Shown here: positions 43,187 to 54,468 of the stretch, in pieces
Numbering within the stretch: the stretch's first letter is position 1
Layout: each line of letters starts with the position of its first letter
Assembly: GCA_001632425.1 (NCBI GenBank)
Contig: KV425658.1
Location: 3,323 to 67,322, forward strand
Source of the DNA: Neolentinus lepideus HHB14362 ss-1
Taxonomy: Eukaryota; Basidiomycota; Agaricomycetes; Gloeophyllales; Gloeophyllaceae
Direction of reading: 5' to 3'
Length of the DNA: 64,000 bases
Notes under the pieces: model-generated
Databases searched by the model: none
The model's input: only the letters and a program-made list of their open reading frames with translations
Told to the model about the DNA's origin: nothing
Translations under genes and position numbers: made by a program

Positions 43187-44566
43187 ATGTCTGAAGAGAG
43201 GCTCGGCATAGAATCAATCCCAATCGAGTTGCTCTCTAAAATCTTCATCCACTGCCTCCGAGTCGAAACGGACCGTTTTCTTCGCCCTAATCCTCGCGAG
43301 GCACCTCTGCTACTCATTCGAGTCTGCAAGACCTGGAGAGACTGTGCTGTGAACACACCGCAGCTGTGGTGCTGCATGGCAATGGAGCACCTGTGCTGGG
43401 TTTGTCATGGACGGGAACTGATCAGCAATCTGGAGAGTTGGATAGCGCGTTCGAGAGCGCGACCTTTTTCTCTCTCGATCTTTCTACATTATCCTCTATC
43501 CGAGGATGGGGATATCGCCTTAGATGAGTACGCACAAAGGCTTCAACGCTCATTTTCCAGATGTACCGTCCTCCATCTCCGTGCTAGCCCTGACTGGTTA
43601 TTCTTGCTTTCGGGTGCTCGTTGTCCTCAGCTTGAGGAACTCTTAGTCGCCTGCCATATTTCCGACACGCCTCCTCTTCAGGCGCCTTTCCACGCCCCTT
43701 CTCTCAAACGGCTTCTCTTAGTGGGTCAGTGCTATATGGCTTCAAGGAATCTGCTGGATCCCGTACCATCACAATTGACGCAGCTTGATTGGTGTGTATC
43801 GAATGGTCCGGGGACATATCCTGAGCTATTACGACAGTGCCAATATTCCCTGACACGATTGACCATCGAATACCGGCGCAATTTCGAGGACGAGAAGATC
43901 TCTCTACCCGAACTGCAATACCTGCAGGTGAACACGATGGGATTTCGCGCAGTCAACCTTGGCTTGCTCATGCGCAATCTATATACCCCGGCCCTGCGTC
44001 AGCTAGTGATAGGCGGGCTGAACTGGGATGATATAACAACGGTAGATGCACGATCCATCATGATTTTGCTGTCTCTCTCGGGGTGTTGCTTGACGCACCT
44101 CAAGGTCGCTTTCCGTTTGCAACCTTTATGTGAGGATGTATCGGAGTTCCGGGAACTCATGCAAGCGTTACCCACACTGGAAGCACTGGATTTGGAAGGC
44201 CGCTCCAGCGACATTTGTGCCACCCGCGGCCTAAGAGAGGTATTTTACAGTTTGACACGTGACGCTCTGGAGGGAGGCATTCTGCCGAGTCTCTCGGAGA
44301 TCATTATTGTGTGCGAATGCGAGGATACCGAGCTGCTGCCCACGAATGTCGTCGAGGCCATGCTTCGCTCGCGCACTCGTATCCAATCGCAGACTTCCCA
44401 AGACAGAATTCTCCTCACATATGTCAATATTCGAATATCATGGTCGCACGGTTTTCACCAGCCCGCGCTCATCTGGCATAAGCTTAACTCGGGCAGCATT
44501 GTCCGAGAGGTTGCGAAGAAGACGGAGAATGGTTCTATGATGGAAACTACACGGATGACTCTTTGA
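43187..44566 (+). CDS. F-box protein with leucine-rich C-terminus
   Basis: A single exon of 459 residues. ATG at 43187 is chosen (MSEERLGIESIP); it gives the usual basidiomycete F-box N-terminus, with IPIELLSKIFIHCL at residues 10-23 and VCKTWRDCAVNTPQLW after it. The rest is a degenerate leucine-rich region (LTQLDWCVS, LPELQYLQVN, LEALDLEGRSS) for substrate binding. Such proteins recruit substrates to SCF ubiquitin ligases, a large and fast-evolving family in Agaricomycetes. It is CpG-rich and intact, unlike its decayed inverted copy at 51.5-53.3 kb. Confidence 0.8.
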   Translation: MSEERLGIESIPIELLSKIFIHCLRVETDRFLRPNPREAPLLLIRVCKTWRDCAVNTPQLWCCMAMEHLCWVCHGRELISNLESWIARSRARPFSLSIFLHYPLSEDGDIALDEYAQRLQRSFSRCTVLHLRASPDWLFLLSGARCPQLEELLVACHISDTPPLQAPFHAPSLKRLLLVGQCYMASRNLLDPVPSQLTQLDWCVSNGPGTYPELLRQCQYSLTRLTIEYRRNFEDEKISLPELQYLQVNTMGFRAVNLGLLMRNLYTPALRQLVIGGLNWDDITTVDARSIMILLSLSGCCLTHLKVAFRLQPLCEDVSEFRELMQALPTLEALDLEGRSSDICATRGLREVFYSLTRDALEGGILPSLSEIIIVCECEDTELLPTNVVEAMLRSRTRIQSQTSQDRILLTYVNIRISWSHGFHQPALIWHKLNSGSIVREVAKKTENGSMMETTRMTL

Positions 44567-45905
44567 ACTTTTTCGATTGTGGCCTCTCCCTGGCTTGAAG
44601 GCTTGAAGGTGGAGTTATTGTACTCGGGTTGTATGAATTCGAAGTCACGACAAGTACACGTAGGATAAAACGAGAATCGAGACGTTAATCACATGAGGCA
44701 CTAAGATGGGCGACAAGTCACCAAGTACATAGCATGCGAGTTACGATCATAGCGTATATACGGAGAGTGTTCAGTACATACGATGCAAAACGGATATGGT
44801 CTTGAGCTTGAATGCCGGGAGTACCAGATCGACCATGCTCACAACCACGCTCACAACATATCCGATGAACAAGAGAAAGCGAATAAATATTCAATCCACC
44901 TCGACGACATTCACAAGGGAAGATGCGCCTTCCCCGCAGAATCAGTAAACGTTCAAACACATACCCCTTGCAATATTCTCCGCGGCGCTCTATAAAACCT
45001 CAAATGACAGGACCTGTCACCAGCGACGGAGGCAGATTTGAAACCGCAAGCGTGCTCGCCTGCCACTCATGCTCGCGGCTTCGATCATGATCTCGGATCA
45101 GCTCCTGTCGGCTTTTCTCGCGCGTCGATGATCGTCTCCAGCTAATACCTAGAGCGCGCGTTCCTCGGCGTTAGGCTCAGACACCATTTGAAGCTGTCGT
45201 CGTTCCAGTGGTCAACAACCTGTAGGCCGAATGTCCACGATGCTGGGGTGATGTGGTCGACCCCGGGACTGACGAGCTGCTCCGAGTTGAGCACTGCATT
45301 CATTGATCTGCGAGTCAGTCCGGATGCACGAGCGCCAGACTCGAAGGTAGCATCGTGCGACGTGCGTGAACTCATCCCTCCTCTCTGCGCGAACGGAGCC
45401 GGTCAACATGACCAAGAGGCGCCTGGTTTCGACCACTCAGCACACCCGCCTTGAGACCGAGTAGTCTGCGCATTGACTGACACGTCGCACTCACTTCTTC
45501 TCGCGCAAATTAGCGAGAACGACACCGGAAGGCCCGCGCAGGGTAAGCGTTCCGGGGACAGCAGAATGGAAACACGACGGAACGATTGCTTGCCATACTT
45601 ATGGATCATTGCGGTGTGGTCACCAATCTCAACATCACCCTACGACGGGAAGGTTCGACCTTTTCATCGCGGGAAAGGTACATGGGCGTTGAGGCTAAGT
45701 AGTGGAAAGTAGGGCTCCAAGCGTTACGCCGAGGTTTTCCGCCCCGCGCATCCATAGACGAAAGGCGGCAGTTGAATGGCACTTTATATCGCGGAGAGCA
45801 AGATTAATACAGATTATTACTGGCGTAATACCGTTTATTACACAACGCCCTGTACATTGGGTCAGCAACGCGAAACCCCGAAAAGTGGTATTATATGCGC
45901 ACCGT
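44567..45905. other. F-box 3' flank and left arm of an inverted duplication
   Basis: From the F-box stop to about 45055 the sequence reappears inverted at 49547-49990 and 51470-51600 (for example CAAACACATACCCCTTG and GATCGACCATGCTCA). The remainder to 45905 has no recognised gene; short open frames on both strands lack domains. Confidence 0.6.
44735..45055 (+). repeat. Left arm of large inverted duplication (best-preserved part)
   Basis: Inverted match to 49547-49905, with landmarks ATACGATGCAAAAC, CAGATCGACCATGCTCA, TTCACAAGGGAAGATGC, CAAACACATACCCCTTG, ATTCTCCGCGGCGCT and GGAGGCAGATTTGAAACCGC. Confidence 0.85.
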
Positions 45906-46952
45906 CTAACCAACCTTCCTTCCCCTCCTATTTCCTCTGCCCATTGCGTCTGTATCCGGCGTTCCTTCTCTGCTCGTTTTCCCACCACCCACCGCTGCCT
46001 CCGACAACACTCGCTCCCTCTCCCCTCCCGCGCCCTTCCTGCTCAATTTACTCCACACCCACCCGCCCCACGTCCGCTCCCACGCCGCCCTCTCCCTCTC
46101 GCCCCTCTTCTTCTCAAAGCTGTTGCGATACCGCTCGTATCCCTCCCGGAAGTGCTTGTCCACGCGCGAGGAGAAGATGAGCTCGCCGCGCGGGTTGGTG
46201 GAGGGCGGGATGCTTGGTATCGTGGGATTCATGGACGGGGAGCGTCTGGTGGTGGAGGGGGAGGGGGAGTGCGAGCGGGCGGTACGTGTTGGTGGAGAGG
46301 GAGGAGTGGACGGGGCAGGAGCGGATGAGGACGAAGAGCGGGAGAGGAAACGCGAGAGGAGAGTGTACAGGGGTAATTTGGAGCGAAGAGGCGGTTGGCG
46401 GACGTTGAGGTACATGTTGAACGAGCGCAGCGCCTTGTTGGCGTGCGGCACATAGCTGTACATGTATGCACTCGTAGATACGGAGATGCAGGGGCAACGG
46501 ACTGGGTACTCACCGGTTCGCATAGCCGATCTTCTCCGAGTACGTCCCGCTCGCAAAGAACAGGGCGAGTGTTGTAGAAGCTACAAATAGCAGTCCAGAC
46601 GCAAAGGCCGGGTGTATGCGCACATCCGGTGCGTACACCTCCGGGAGCGCCGCGCGCAGGACATAACGGTACGGCACTGACAAGTAATCCGTCTGCAGGA
46701 GGACCTCGCACAAGAGAAACGCAATGATTGCTAGCAACTGGACTAGAAAGACTAGTCAAGGTCTTCCGTTGAACGATGGGTACAGAGACAGAGGTTACAG
46801 AACGCACACTGATACCTGGACTTGCGACGGTTGAGGATGAGAGCGTTGGTCTTGAGACGCTCTTCGAAGAGCAGGAGGTCGCGGTAGGTGGCGGGGTCGG
46901 TGGGCGGGGCAAAGGCTTGCTTGGCGGGCGAGCGTGGTGGGCGGGCAGGCAT
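45906..46952 (-). CDS. SPO7: Spo7-type regulatory subunit of the Nem1-Spo7 phosphatase
   Basis: Three exons, 46952-46808, 46751-46514 and 46455-45906, join in frame to 310 residues. The N-terminus reads DPATYRDLLLFEERLKTNA then RRKSRYQ, typical of Spo7. Two membrane helices follow (about 49-68, FFLVQLLAIIAFLLCEVL; about 98-117, FASGLLFVASTTLALFF) and then SGTYSEKIGYANRYVPHANK. The C-terminal half is Ser/Pro-rich and then basic with GYERYRNSFEKKRGERERAA. Spo7 anchors Nem1 at the ER/nuclear envelope to dephosphorylate lipin, controlling phospholipid versus triacylglycerol synthesis and nuclear shape. The first donor was chosen (GTGCGT) because it is the one that keeps the conserved YQ-FFLVQ frame. 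Confidence 0.85.
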
Positions 46953-47961
46953 TCGACGGTGTGGCTCCCGGTCCGCGTGCGTCGGCCCTGCGTTCTCTCT
47001 TCGACCCTAACCCTGCCATACACGTGTATCATTCGATCCGGCTGTGGCGATTCACTGAAATATGCAGATATTTAGTCACTACGATCCGGCTCTACGTGGT
47101 ATATGGGTAAGGCTAACTTATAATCTCCGGATGTTACTATCGGTCAGCATGAATATCATCACCCAAAAAATCTCGCCATGTCTGGGCCGAATCACCAAAG
47201 CGTGAGGCAGAGAGCAGTCGCAAGGACAGAGGATCCATTACGGCGTGGCGGATAGCATGTCTTCCACCTTCCAGTGGTGTTCGTTGTTCTGACATGAGTT
47301 GAAGCGTTCGAGGGCATCATTGAATACGCCACCATGAAGCTGTATGGCAGACGTTCGCCCAAAATGAGGTGCAGGATATATCGTATCGCGTCGGAACTGG
47401 ATGGTGCACGGCGGTCTGAGTAGCCAGATTGTTGAAGATTCAAGTCGCGTTGAGCGTGTTTGCTAGCGAAATTGAAACCGAGATGAGTGGCTGGCATTCC
47501 ACATTAAACTCGTTTCTACATTACCGAAGATTTGGGGCAGTCGACCGGGTAGTTCGTCCCTGTAACAGCAGAATCAACTCAACGAAAGAGCCGACATCGG
47601 ATCTACTTTTCTATCTCTGCCTTTACACCCACTCCAACACAACACGCAACGCACACAACGCTTCATATCTCGTGAACGAATAAAGAAGAAAATGAATGAA
47701 CGACGAGACTTTATGACAATGTCTTTGATGATGATAGATGATAGTGATGAGCGGTATCGCATATGAAAGGGGTAGCATGGTATGTGCAGCGAAATCCAAA
47801 AATCCGAAACCAAGAACACGAAGAAATGTGACAAGCGCGGAGATGCATAAATGAACCACCCATTATCTTCTCCCTTCCGAACCATCATTAATCCGTAAGC
47901 AAAATAAACTGCCTTACGTAGACAGAATTTGAGAGGTGGCGAAACCAGTGCGCCGGGACCG
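46953..47961. other. Intergenic between Spo7 and the membrane-protein gene
   Basis: No gene recognised. The half near 46953-47050 is the Spo7 promoter. 47.6-47.9 kb is AT-rich with GATGATAGATGATAGTGATG, likely the 3' region of the neighbour. Confidence 0.5.
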
Positions 47962-49380
47962 CTACCGCGTCCCGCCCACAAACACCGCCATCCACCCCCA
48001 CAGTGCATGCACCAGCAACCGCACCATCCATGCGGGGTCCGCCATCGGCATCGCCATCCTCCTCAGCTGCCCATCCTGCACCCCGCCCACCGCACTCGGG
48101 ACGGCGGGCTCGAACATCGCCAGCGGAAGTCCGCCGGGGATGGAGAGGTCGGAGGTGGAGACGGTCGCGGAGGCGAGCGTCGCCCACGTCGGTTGGCCGG
48201 GGGTCTGTGGGATCTCGCGCATTTGGAGGGGTTTGCGGGCGGGGGAGCGGGGCGGCGTTTGAATTGAAGGGAGCGCATTGGTGGAGGGCAGCGGGGAGGA
48301 GGGATTCGACGGTAGGTTGAGGATGGGAGGGAGGGGTGAAGGAGTGGAGGAGGGCGATGGTGCAACGGAGACGGAAGGGAGGGGAAGGAGGTCGGGGTCG
48401 GGATGTTGCTCAGATTCAGAGAAGATCGGGGGAAGTACGGGGGTAGTGGCGCGGGAGCTGGGCCGGGAATAAGTAGGAGGTTGGGTCTCGGGCACAGCAG
48501 ATTCTTCGAAGTTAATCAAATCACTCTTCTCATCCACCTCCGCCGGCTGCCCGACCACCGCTCGTTCCTGCAGAGCCGCCTTCTCACTCAGATCCAGCAC
48601 CACCTTCTCATCCAACACCTTTGCATCTCCCTCTCCCTCGCCAAATTCATTAAATCCCTTCTCAGTATCGTCCCCCTCGAGCCGGATGCCACCCTCTTTC
48701 CCAGAGACAAGGCTGCGGATAGGCTTGATGAAGAGAAGCGCGACACACACAGCCATTAGAGTAGCGACGGATACGACCACGCACACGGTAACGACGAGAA
48801 GCTCAGGAGGCTCGGATAAGGGCGCGTTCGTCCAATACGGCACATCATTCTTCTCCTCGCTCTTCAGGACCTCATTATTACCTTCACTCTCGCTCGCCTG
48901 TTGCACCTTCTCCACAACCAAACTATCATCACCACCACCAAGCTCAGAACCCCTCTCGGCGACTTCGCCAACTCCGCCATCTAAGTCGTCTAGCTTTCCT
49001 CCGATAGCTTCGTATAGTTTCCGTTCTTCCTCATCCTGGACGGGCGCGAGGACCTTGACGGCGTCGAGACCTATCTGCTCGAGAACGCGGTGCTGCTCGG
49101 CGGGGGTGGTGAGGTGGATCTTGATATCTGAGGTGGGAGGAGGAGAGAGACCGGTACGAGATTGGAAGAAAGCTTGCACAGCGTCTTGAGCGGGCTTCGA
49201 GGCTCTACTCGCCGGATATCAGTACGATCGAAACACTCAACACAGAAAATGAAGAGGAGGAGACAGAAATGAGGACTGGACGTACGTAAGAGAGTCATGA
49301 GGAGAATCGATTTCGAGTATGGGACGGGCGGTGACGACCAGCGCAAGGAAGGAGAAGGACGCGAGTACGGTCAGCGTCAT
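47962..49380 (-). CDS. Single-pass membrane protein with signal peptide, unknown function
   Basis: Two exons, 49380-49286 and 49204-47962, give 445 residues. Residues 1-20 (MTLTVLASFSFLALVVTARP) form a signal peptide, followed by an acidic ectodomain of about 145 residues (TTPAEQHRVLEQIGLDAVKV, EEERKLYEAIGGKLDDLDGG). A single helix at about 167-191 (LLVVTVCVVVSVATLMAVCV) precedes a long Ser/Pro-rich, probably cytoplasmic tail. The topology suggests a type I protein of plasma membrane or ER. No enzymatic motif. A weakly hydrophobic stretch near the C-terminus (WMVRLLVHALWGWMAVFV) could be a second membrane contact. Confidence 0.7.
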
Positions 49381-49546
49381 CTTATCTCGACTTCCGTAAT
49401 ACCTTCCCTGGTGCCCAGAATACTAGTTACTGCGCACAACGCAGGCTCTTCCCAGACGAAGATGATGGCAAGAGTGAAATGAAGAGTCGCAGGCCGCACC
49501 GGAGCCGCAAGGCTCGGGCTTCGGGTATGGGACTGCCACGTGCACG

Positions 49547-49905
49547 TTTGCGGTTTCAAATCTGCCTCCGTTGCTGGTGACAGATCCTGTCATTTGACAG
49601 CGCCGCGGAGAATATTCCAAGGGGTATGTGTTTGAGCGTTTACGGAATTTGCGGTAGTAGCACCAGCAAGTCCTCGCCTGGCATACGGTAGCATGTGGCA
49701 TTAACAGATCATTAATTAGGCATATGAGTGGAAGATGCATCTTCCCTTGTGAATGTAATATTACGGTCGAGGTGGATTGAATGTTATTCGCTCTCTCTTC
49801 TTCATCTGATATGTTATGAGCATGGTCGATCTGGTGCTCCCAGCATTCAAGACTATGCCTGTTTTGCATCGTATATACTGAGCACGCTATGATCACATGT
49901 ACTTA
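49547..49905 (-). repeat. Right arm of large inverted duplication (best-preserved part)
   Basis: Inverted match to 44735-45055, with about 60 extra bases in the middle (around CATATGAGTGG). The Spo7 and membrane-protein genes lie between the arms. Confidence 0.85.
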
Positions 49906-50007
49906 GTGACCTGTTGCCCATCTTACTAGTGTGATTAGTGGCTCGATTCCCGATTTATCATGTGTAGAATTGTACATGAGGTGTACGAGTCTTCTGGTTG
50001 TGGTAAA
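49906..50007. other. Right-arm continuation, no gene
   Basis: Matches 44650-44735 in inverted orientation (CGGGAATCGAGCCACTAATC versus the left-arm CGAGAATCGAGACGTTAATC), then meets the gag-only LTR element whose target GTAAA is at 50003-50007. Confidence 0.6.
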
Positions 50008-51401
50008 TGTAGATTTTTAATAGAAGACTGGTACAAGGGTGGTTAAGCCATAGGATTACAAGCCCATGAGGAGGGTGCTGTCCCTAAGGCTTTATATACT
50101 ACTTGTACAGAATGATAGAATATACTACAATATTCATGAAATTCAAATGGGTTAACCTAATACCTAATTTATATTCCTGAGCAATTTCCAACGCTCCCCC
50201 ATTGCTCAGAATATCTTCAGAAAATAATACCACAAAATTGGAAAATTCCAGAACCACTGAGTTCCCTCATAAGCTAAATTCCTGGGGCCAGAGATGTTGT
50301 GCTTGCAGCTGGAGTGACACATGCTTACTGCACTGGTGGCATCAGAGTGACTAACACTTGCCACCTGAGATCATCACATGATTCCCACACTGTCTTACTC
50401 CAAATCGAGGTTTTCTTCTTCAATCCTAAAATGGAAATTCTTCATCACTGGTCAATGCCAAATTGACCTTCTCCTCCTTCCCCTTTGGGCAGTTTCTCAC
50501 TATGTGCCCATGCTCATTGCACTTGTAGCACCTCAGACTTGCTTGAGTATGTGGGCCACAAGCAGCTAGAGCCATGTCTGGCAAGGTTTCTGGGGTCCCA
50601 CTGCATTTGCCTTCTTCATCCAGGAGGGCACCAGTGATGTCTGAGATGATGTTCAGCTCATCGGTCGTTGCACACAGTGTAGCAGCAATATTTGACCATG
50701 AGTCATGCAGATTGAATAAAATGGCATCCATAATATCAATGTCTTTGAGTCTAACTCCTATTGCCTTAAGTCACAAGGCAAGGGTGGTTATACCATTGAT
50801 TTATTCCTGGATCAGTTTGTCTGGGTCATAGACATATCCATAAAATTGCCTTTTTAGGGCAATGTGATTTGCATGGCTGTTCTCTCATAGATTTGGGATA
50901 GTGTCTTCCACACCTCAGGTCCATTGGGTGCATCTTGAATATACTGGTACTGACTGGGATCAATTGTCAGTCCAATGGCCATGAGACCTTCTTCCACTTT
51001 TGCTCTCCATGATGCATTCTGTGTTGCTGGTCTCGATTCCACTCCAGAGACCACATCCCAACATCTGGCTCAGTGGAGTACCATTGAGATACTGAATTTC
51101 TGATCATGATAATTGCTTCCCATGAGCTTCAGTACATTCACAAGTAAGGAATTGATAATATTATGTAAGCAGGATAAGCGTAGAGCCAGGTCTCTGTACT
51201 AGTCTTATGGGATTGTGTAGATTTTTAATAGAAGACTGGTACAAGGGTGGTTAAGCCATAGGATTACAAGCCCATGAGGAGGGTGCTGTCCCTAAGGCTT
51301 TATATACTACTTGTACAAAATGCTAGAATATACTACAATATTCATGAAATTCAAATGGGTTAACCTAATACCTAATTTATATTCCTGAGCAATTTCCAAC
51401 A
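50008..51401 (-). mobile_element. Non-autonomous gag-only LTR element, 1394 bp
   Basis: Two 186-bp LTRs (50008-50193 and 51216-51401; TGTAGATTTTTAATAG ... GCAATTTCCAAC) and a 5-bp target duplication GTAAA (50003-50007, 51402-51406). A purine tract (AATGGGGGAG on the element's strand) precedes the left LTR. The interior encodes only gag-like protein on the minus strand; there is no protease, reverse transcriptase or integrase. Size and structure fit a gag-only (TR-GAG/TRIM-like) element of the Copia type, dependent on another element's enzymes. Confidence 0.8.
50426..51054 (-). pseudogene. Copia-like gag remnant with CCHC zinc knuckle
   Basis: Upstream piece (51054-50854) reads GLTIDPSQYQYIQDAPNGPE VWKTLSQIYER-like, typical of Copia gag. 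The downstream piece (50731-50426) holds SWSNIAATLCATTDELNI and the RNA-binding knuckle CYKCNEHGHIVRNC (C-x2-C-x4-H-x4-C). The two are in different frames with stops between, so gag is broken in this copy. Confidence 0.75.
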
Positions 51402-51469
51402 GTAAATGTCCCTGTGAAGCCTGTTGCTTGCCTGCTCAGATTCACTGATGAGAAATTTCTAGCTAGTCT

Positions 51470-53270
51470 ACATACGTGTACTTGTCACGACTTCAAATTC
51501 ATACTGCCGGAGTACATTAACTCCACCTTCAAGCCAGGGAGAGGCCACAGTAGCATACAATTGAACATATTAGACAAAGTTTAAAGAGTCACCTGTGTAA
51601 TATCCACTGTAGAATCATTCTCCATTTTCTTTGCAACGTCTCAGACAATGCTTCCTGAGGTAAACTTATGCCAGATGAACACGGGCTGGTGAAAACCATG
51701 TGACCACGATATTTGAATATTGACATATGTGAGGAGAATTCTGTCTTCAGATGTCTGGATTTGAATATGAGTGTGAGAGTGGAGCATGGCCTTGATGATC
51801 TTCATGGATGGCAGCTCAAAATCTAGGGTACAGTGAATAATTCATCCTGAGTTTTTCACATTGTTATTACCATCAGCACCTCGAGGGCATTATTAACACA
51901 TGTTATTAACAGTTCTTAACAAAGGTGTTACTAACATGTGTAAAATAGTTAATAACAATGTGAAAAATGAAAAGCTTGTTATAAATATGTTTACATCACC
52001 AATCCCAATCTACAGCACCTGGTTTCACCGCTGAGGGCACCCTCAGTGCCTGCTGCTTATCAGTGACTGTAGACATACTGGCAGGCTCTAATGAGAGCAA
52101 GTATCTCAGGTATACTGAGTTCAGATCAAACCAGAATCTGGCTAGCTGAGCCTTCTTCTGAGGAGAATTCACTGCTTCCTTCACATGGTAGTCCATGGAC
52201 CACTCGGCAGAGACCTCGTAGACAGACATTGCCTGAGACTCATGACATTGACCTCCAGAGGGAAGGGCAGGACTCCCATATGTACAGGAATTTTTAACAA
52301 TTAATAACAGCTCTATGTACCAGCCCATCCGGCCCTCATTATTAACATGTGTTAATAACAATGTAAATAATACATGAATTATTCCCTGTACCCTATCAAA
52401 ATTGAAGCATTGTGCACAATAACCATCTCTGAGAGGCATGGAAGAATGCTTGCAGAACTGCCCTCGAGAGCATTGCATGTCAAGCTGCAAAATACTTCTC
52501 TTAGGCTGGACTGGGTGGCACAAATTTTATCATAGTGGCTTTGCAAGTCCAGCACTTCCAGTGCAGGTAATGCTTGGATGAGTGCCCGGAACTCCAGTAC
52601 ATCCACTCATAAAGGTTGCAAACCGTCAGAACCAAAAGTGACCTTGAGGTTGGTCAAGTAACACCCCGAGATAGACAGCAAAATCATGACGGATTGCACA
52701 TCTATCATTGTTGTATCATCCCAGCTATCCCCACCTATCACTAGATGATGCAAGGCCAGGAGACATAGCTTATGCACAAATGAGCTAAGCATGACTTTGC
52801 TCAATCCCCTCACTCTCATCTGCAGGTATTGCAGTTCAGTTAGAGAGATGTCCTCAGCCTCTACATTGTGCCAGTATGTGATGGTCAACTGTGTCAGAGA
52901 ATATTGGCACTGTCACAATAGTTCAGGATATGTACCCAGACCATCCTTGACAAACCAATCAAGCTGCATCAACTGTGATGGTACTGGATCCAGCAGATTG
53001 CTTGAAACTGTATAGCAGTCACCCATAGGAGGAGTCATTTGAGGGAAGGGGCATGGAAAGGCTCCGCAAGAGGAGGCACACTGGAAGTATAGCAGGTGAC
53101 AAAGAGTTCCTCAACCTGAGGGCAGTGGGCACCCAAAAGCATTGAGGATAACCAGTGAGGACTCACATTGAGATAGAGGATGGTACATTTGGAAAATGAG
53201 TGTTGGAGCCTTTGTGTGTACTCATCTCGAGTGATGTCTCCATCCTCGGATCAAGAATACAGTAGCAAGA
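51470..53270 (-). pseudogene. Decayed inverted copy of the F-box gene
   Basis: Read on the minus strand, it follows the F-box gene at 43187-44566: DISLTELQYLQMRV, LVIGGDSWDDTTMIDVQSVM, LSISGCYLTNLKVTF, LIQALPALEVLDLQ and the 3' flank GGCCTCTCCCTGGCTTGAAG. Frames are broken in several places, and an MITE sits inside (51824-52395). Differences from the intact copy are dominated by CG replaced by TG or CA. Confidence 0.85.
51824..52395. mobile_element. hAT-type MITE inside the F-box pseudogene
   Basis: Terminal inverted repeats TAGGGTACAGTGAATAATTC and TAGGGTACAGGGAATAATTC, with matching continuation TTACATTGTTATTA. Target duplication TCAAAATC (51816-51823) and TCAAAATT (52396-52403), 8 bp with one transition. 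The interior is rich in TTAATAACA/TGTTATTAA palindromes. It is 572 bp with no gene. TAGGG ends plus 8-bp duplications are characteristic of hAT elements. Confidence 0.75.
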
Positions 53271-53276
53271 TCATCA

Positions 53277-53460
53277 CAATGCACCTCTCCTACTCATCTG
53301 AGTCTGCAAGACCTGGAAAGATTGTGCTGTGAACACACCACAGCTGTGCTGCTGCATGCAAATTTGCTGGGTTTTTCACAATGGATGAGAACTGATCGAC
53401 AATCTGGAGAGTTGGATAGTGCATTTGAGAGCACTACCTTTTTCTCTCTCAATGGGGGCA
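53277..53460 (+). pseudogene. Fragment of the F-box 5' region in opposite orientation
   Basis: Plus-strand match to 43301-43485: CTACTCATCTGAGTCTGCAAGACC..., CAATCTGGAGAGTTGGATAG, then GTGCATTTGAGAGCACTACC where the intact gene has GCGCGTTCGAGAGCGCGACC. It adjoins the minus-strand remainder of the pseudogene, so an inversion breakpoint lies near 53270. Confidence 0.8.
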
Positions 53461-53581
53461 AAGAAAACTGTCCATTCCAAGGCAGAGGATGAAGATTTCA
53501 GATAGTAGCTCAAGTGGGACTAGTTCTATCCCACCCCTCTGTCCAGACATGCTGATGAGGTGTAGAAACAGTGTTGTGACA

Positions 53582-54468
53582 TAGAGTTCCCTGAATAACT
53601 CCCCGGTGAGTTCTTAACCAGTTAACAATGTTAAAGTCATCCGAGGGAGAAGTTATTAACTGGGTTATTGACGTGTCATTAACCAAATATATATATTATG
53701 TAAATACATCGCAACACACAAAGTGTTCCAATAAGTTTCTGTGAGAGCTGCAAGCTGCAACCAGAGATGATTGATGATCTACGGGACAGCTTGCAGCCTC
53801 GCTTGGATTTGCAATGTGTTGGACAAAGGGTCGAGCAGGGTAAGGGGCTTCAGAATCATATTGAAGCAGAGGTCCAATATGAGCCTTTTCCCAAAGCTTA
53901 AGTGGTGGTGGCTGAGGAAGTTCTGAATCTTCATTGTCAGATCCCCCTCCTCAGCACACATGGGCTACCAGGTCTCATGCAGATATCCTATGTTTCCTAT
54001 ATATCAAATTAATTAACAAGGTCCTCAGCGACATCCTGTTAATAACCGGTTAATTAACCAGGTTAATTAACCGGTTATTAACCAGCGGTTAAAAATTATC
54101 GGTTAATAGAGCGTATTTGCAGCGCCCAAAAGTTTTGTGAAAGAGAGTTCCAATTTTTGGGATCAACCGCGAGTGATGGCTAAAAATGGCACAACTGATG
54201 TTTCACTGATGCTCGGTTTCCTCCAAAGCTCAGCATATCAAGACCATTCTTGGATGCATCAGAGTCGTATGTATCGACATTTCATCCCTGAAAAAAAAAT
54301 GAAGTCGAAAGAGTGGAAAACGCGAGTGCTATGGGCAAGTCTTCGCAACAATTGACCCTCGGTTACGGCATTCCGTCTTGCCACGTTTTTGTGAATTGGA
54401 AGTTCCAAATTTCTGAATAAAATTGACCGTTTGGGCACTGCAAATACGCTCTAATAACGGAACTCTAT
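53582..54468. mobile_element. hAT-type MITE, host of a smaller MITE
   Basis: Ends TAGAGTTCCC (53582) and the complement of TAGAGTTCCG (54468). Target duplication TTGTGACA (53574-53581) and TTGTGGCA (54469-54476), 8 bp with one transition. The interior is rich in GGTTAATTAACC palindromes, resembling the MITE at 51824. It is 887 bp including the nested MITE, about 541 bp without it. It ends about 90 bp upstream of the next gene's start codon. Confidence 0.7.
54109..54452. mobile_element. Nested MITE with TA duplication
   Basis: Ends GAGCGTATTTGCAGCGCCCA and the complement GAGCGTATTTGCAGTGCCCA, flanked by TA at 54107-54108 and 54453-54454. It is 344 bp with no gene. Tc1/mariner/pogo-type target preference. 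Removing it rejoins the hAT MITE's GGTTAATAATAACGG. Confidence 0.75.
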
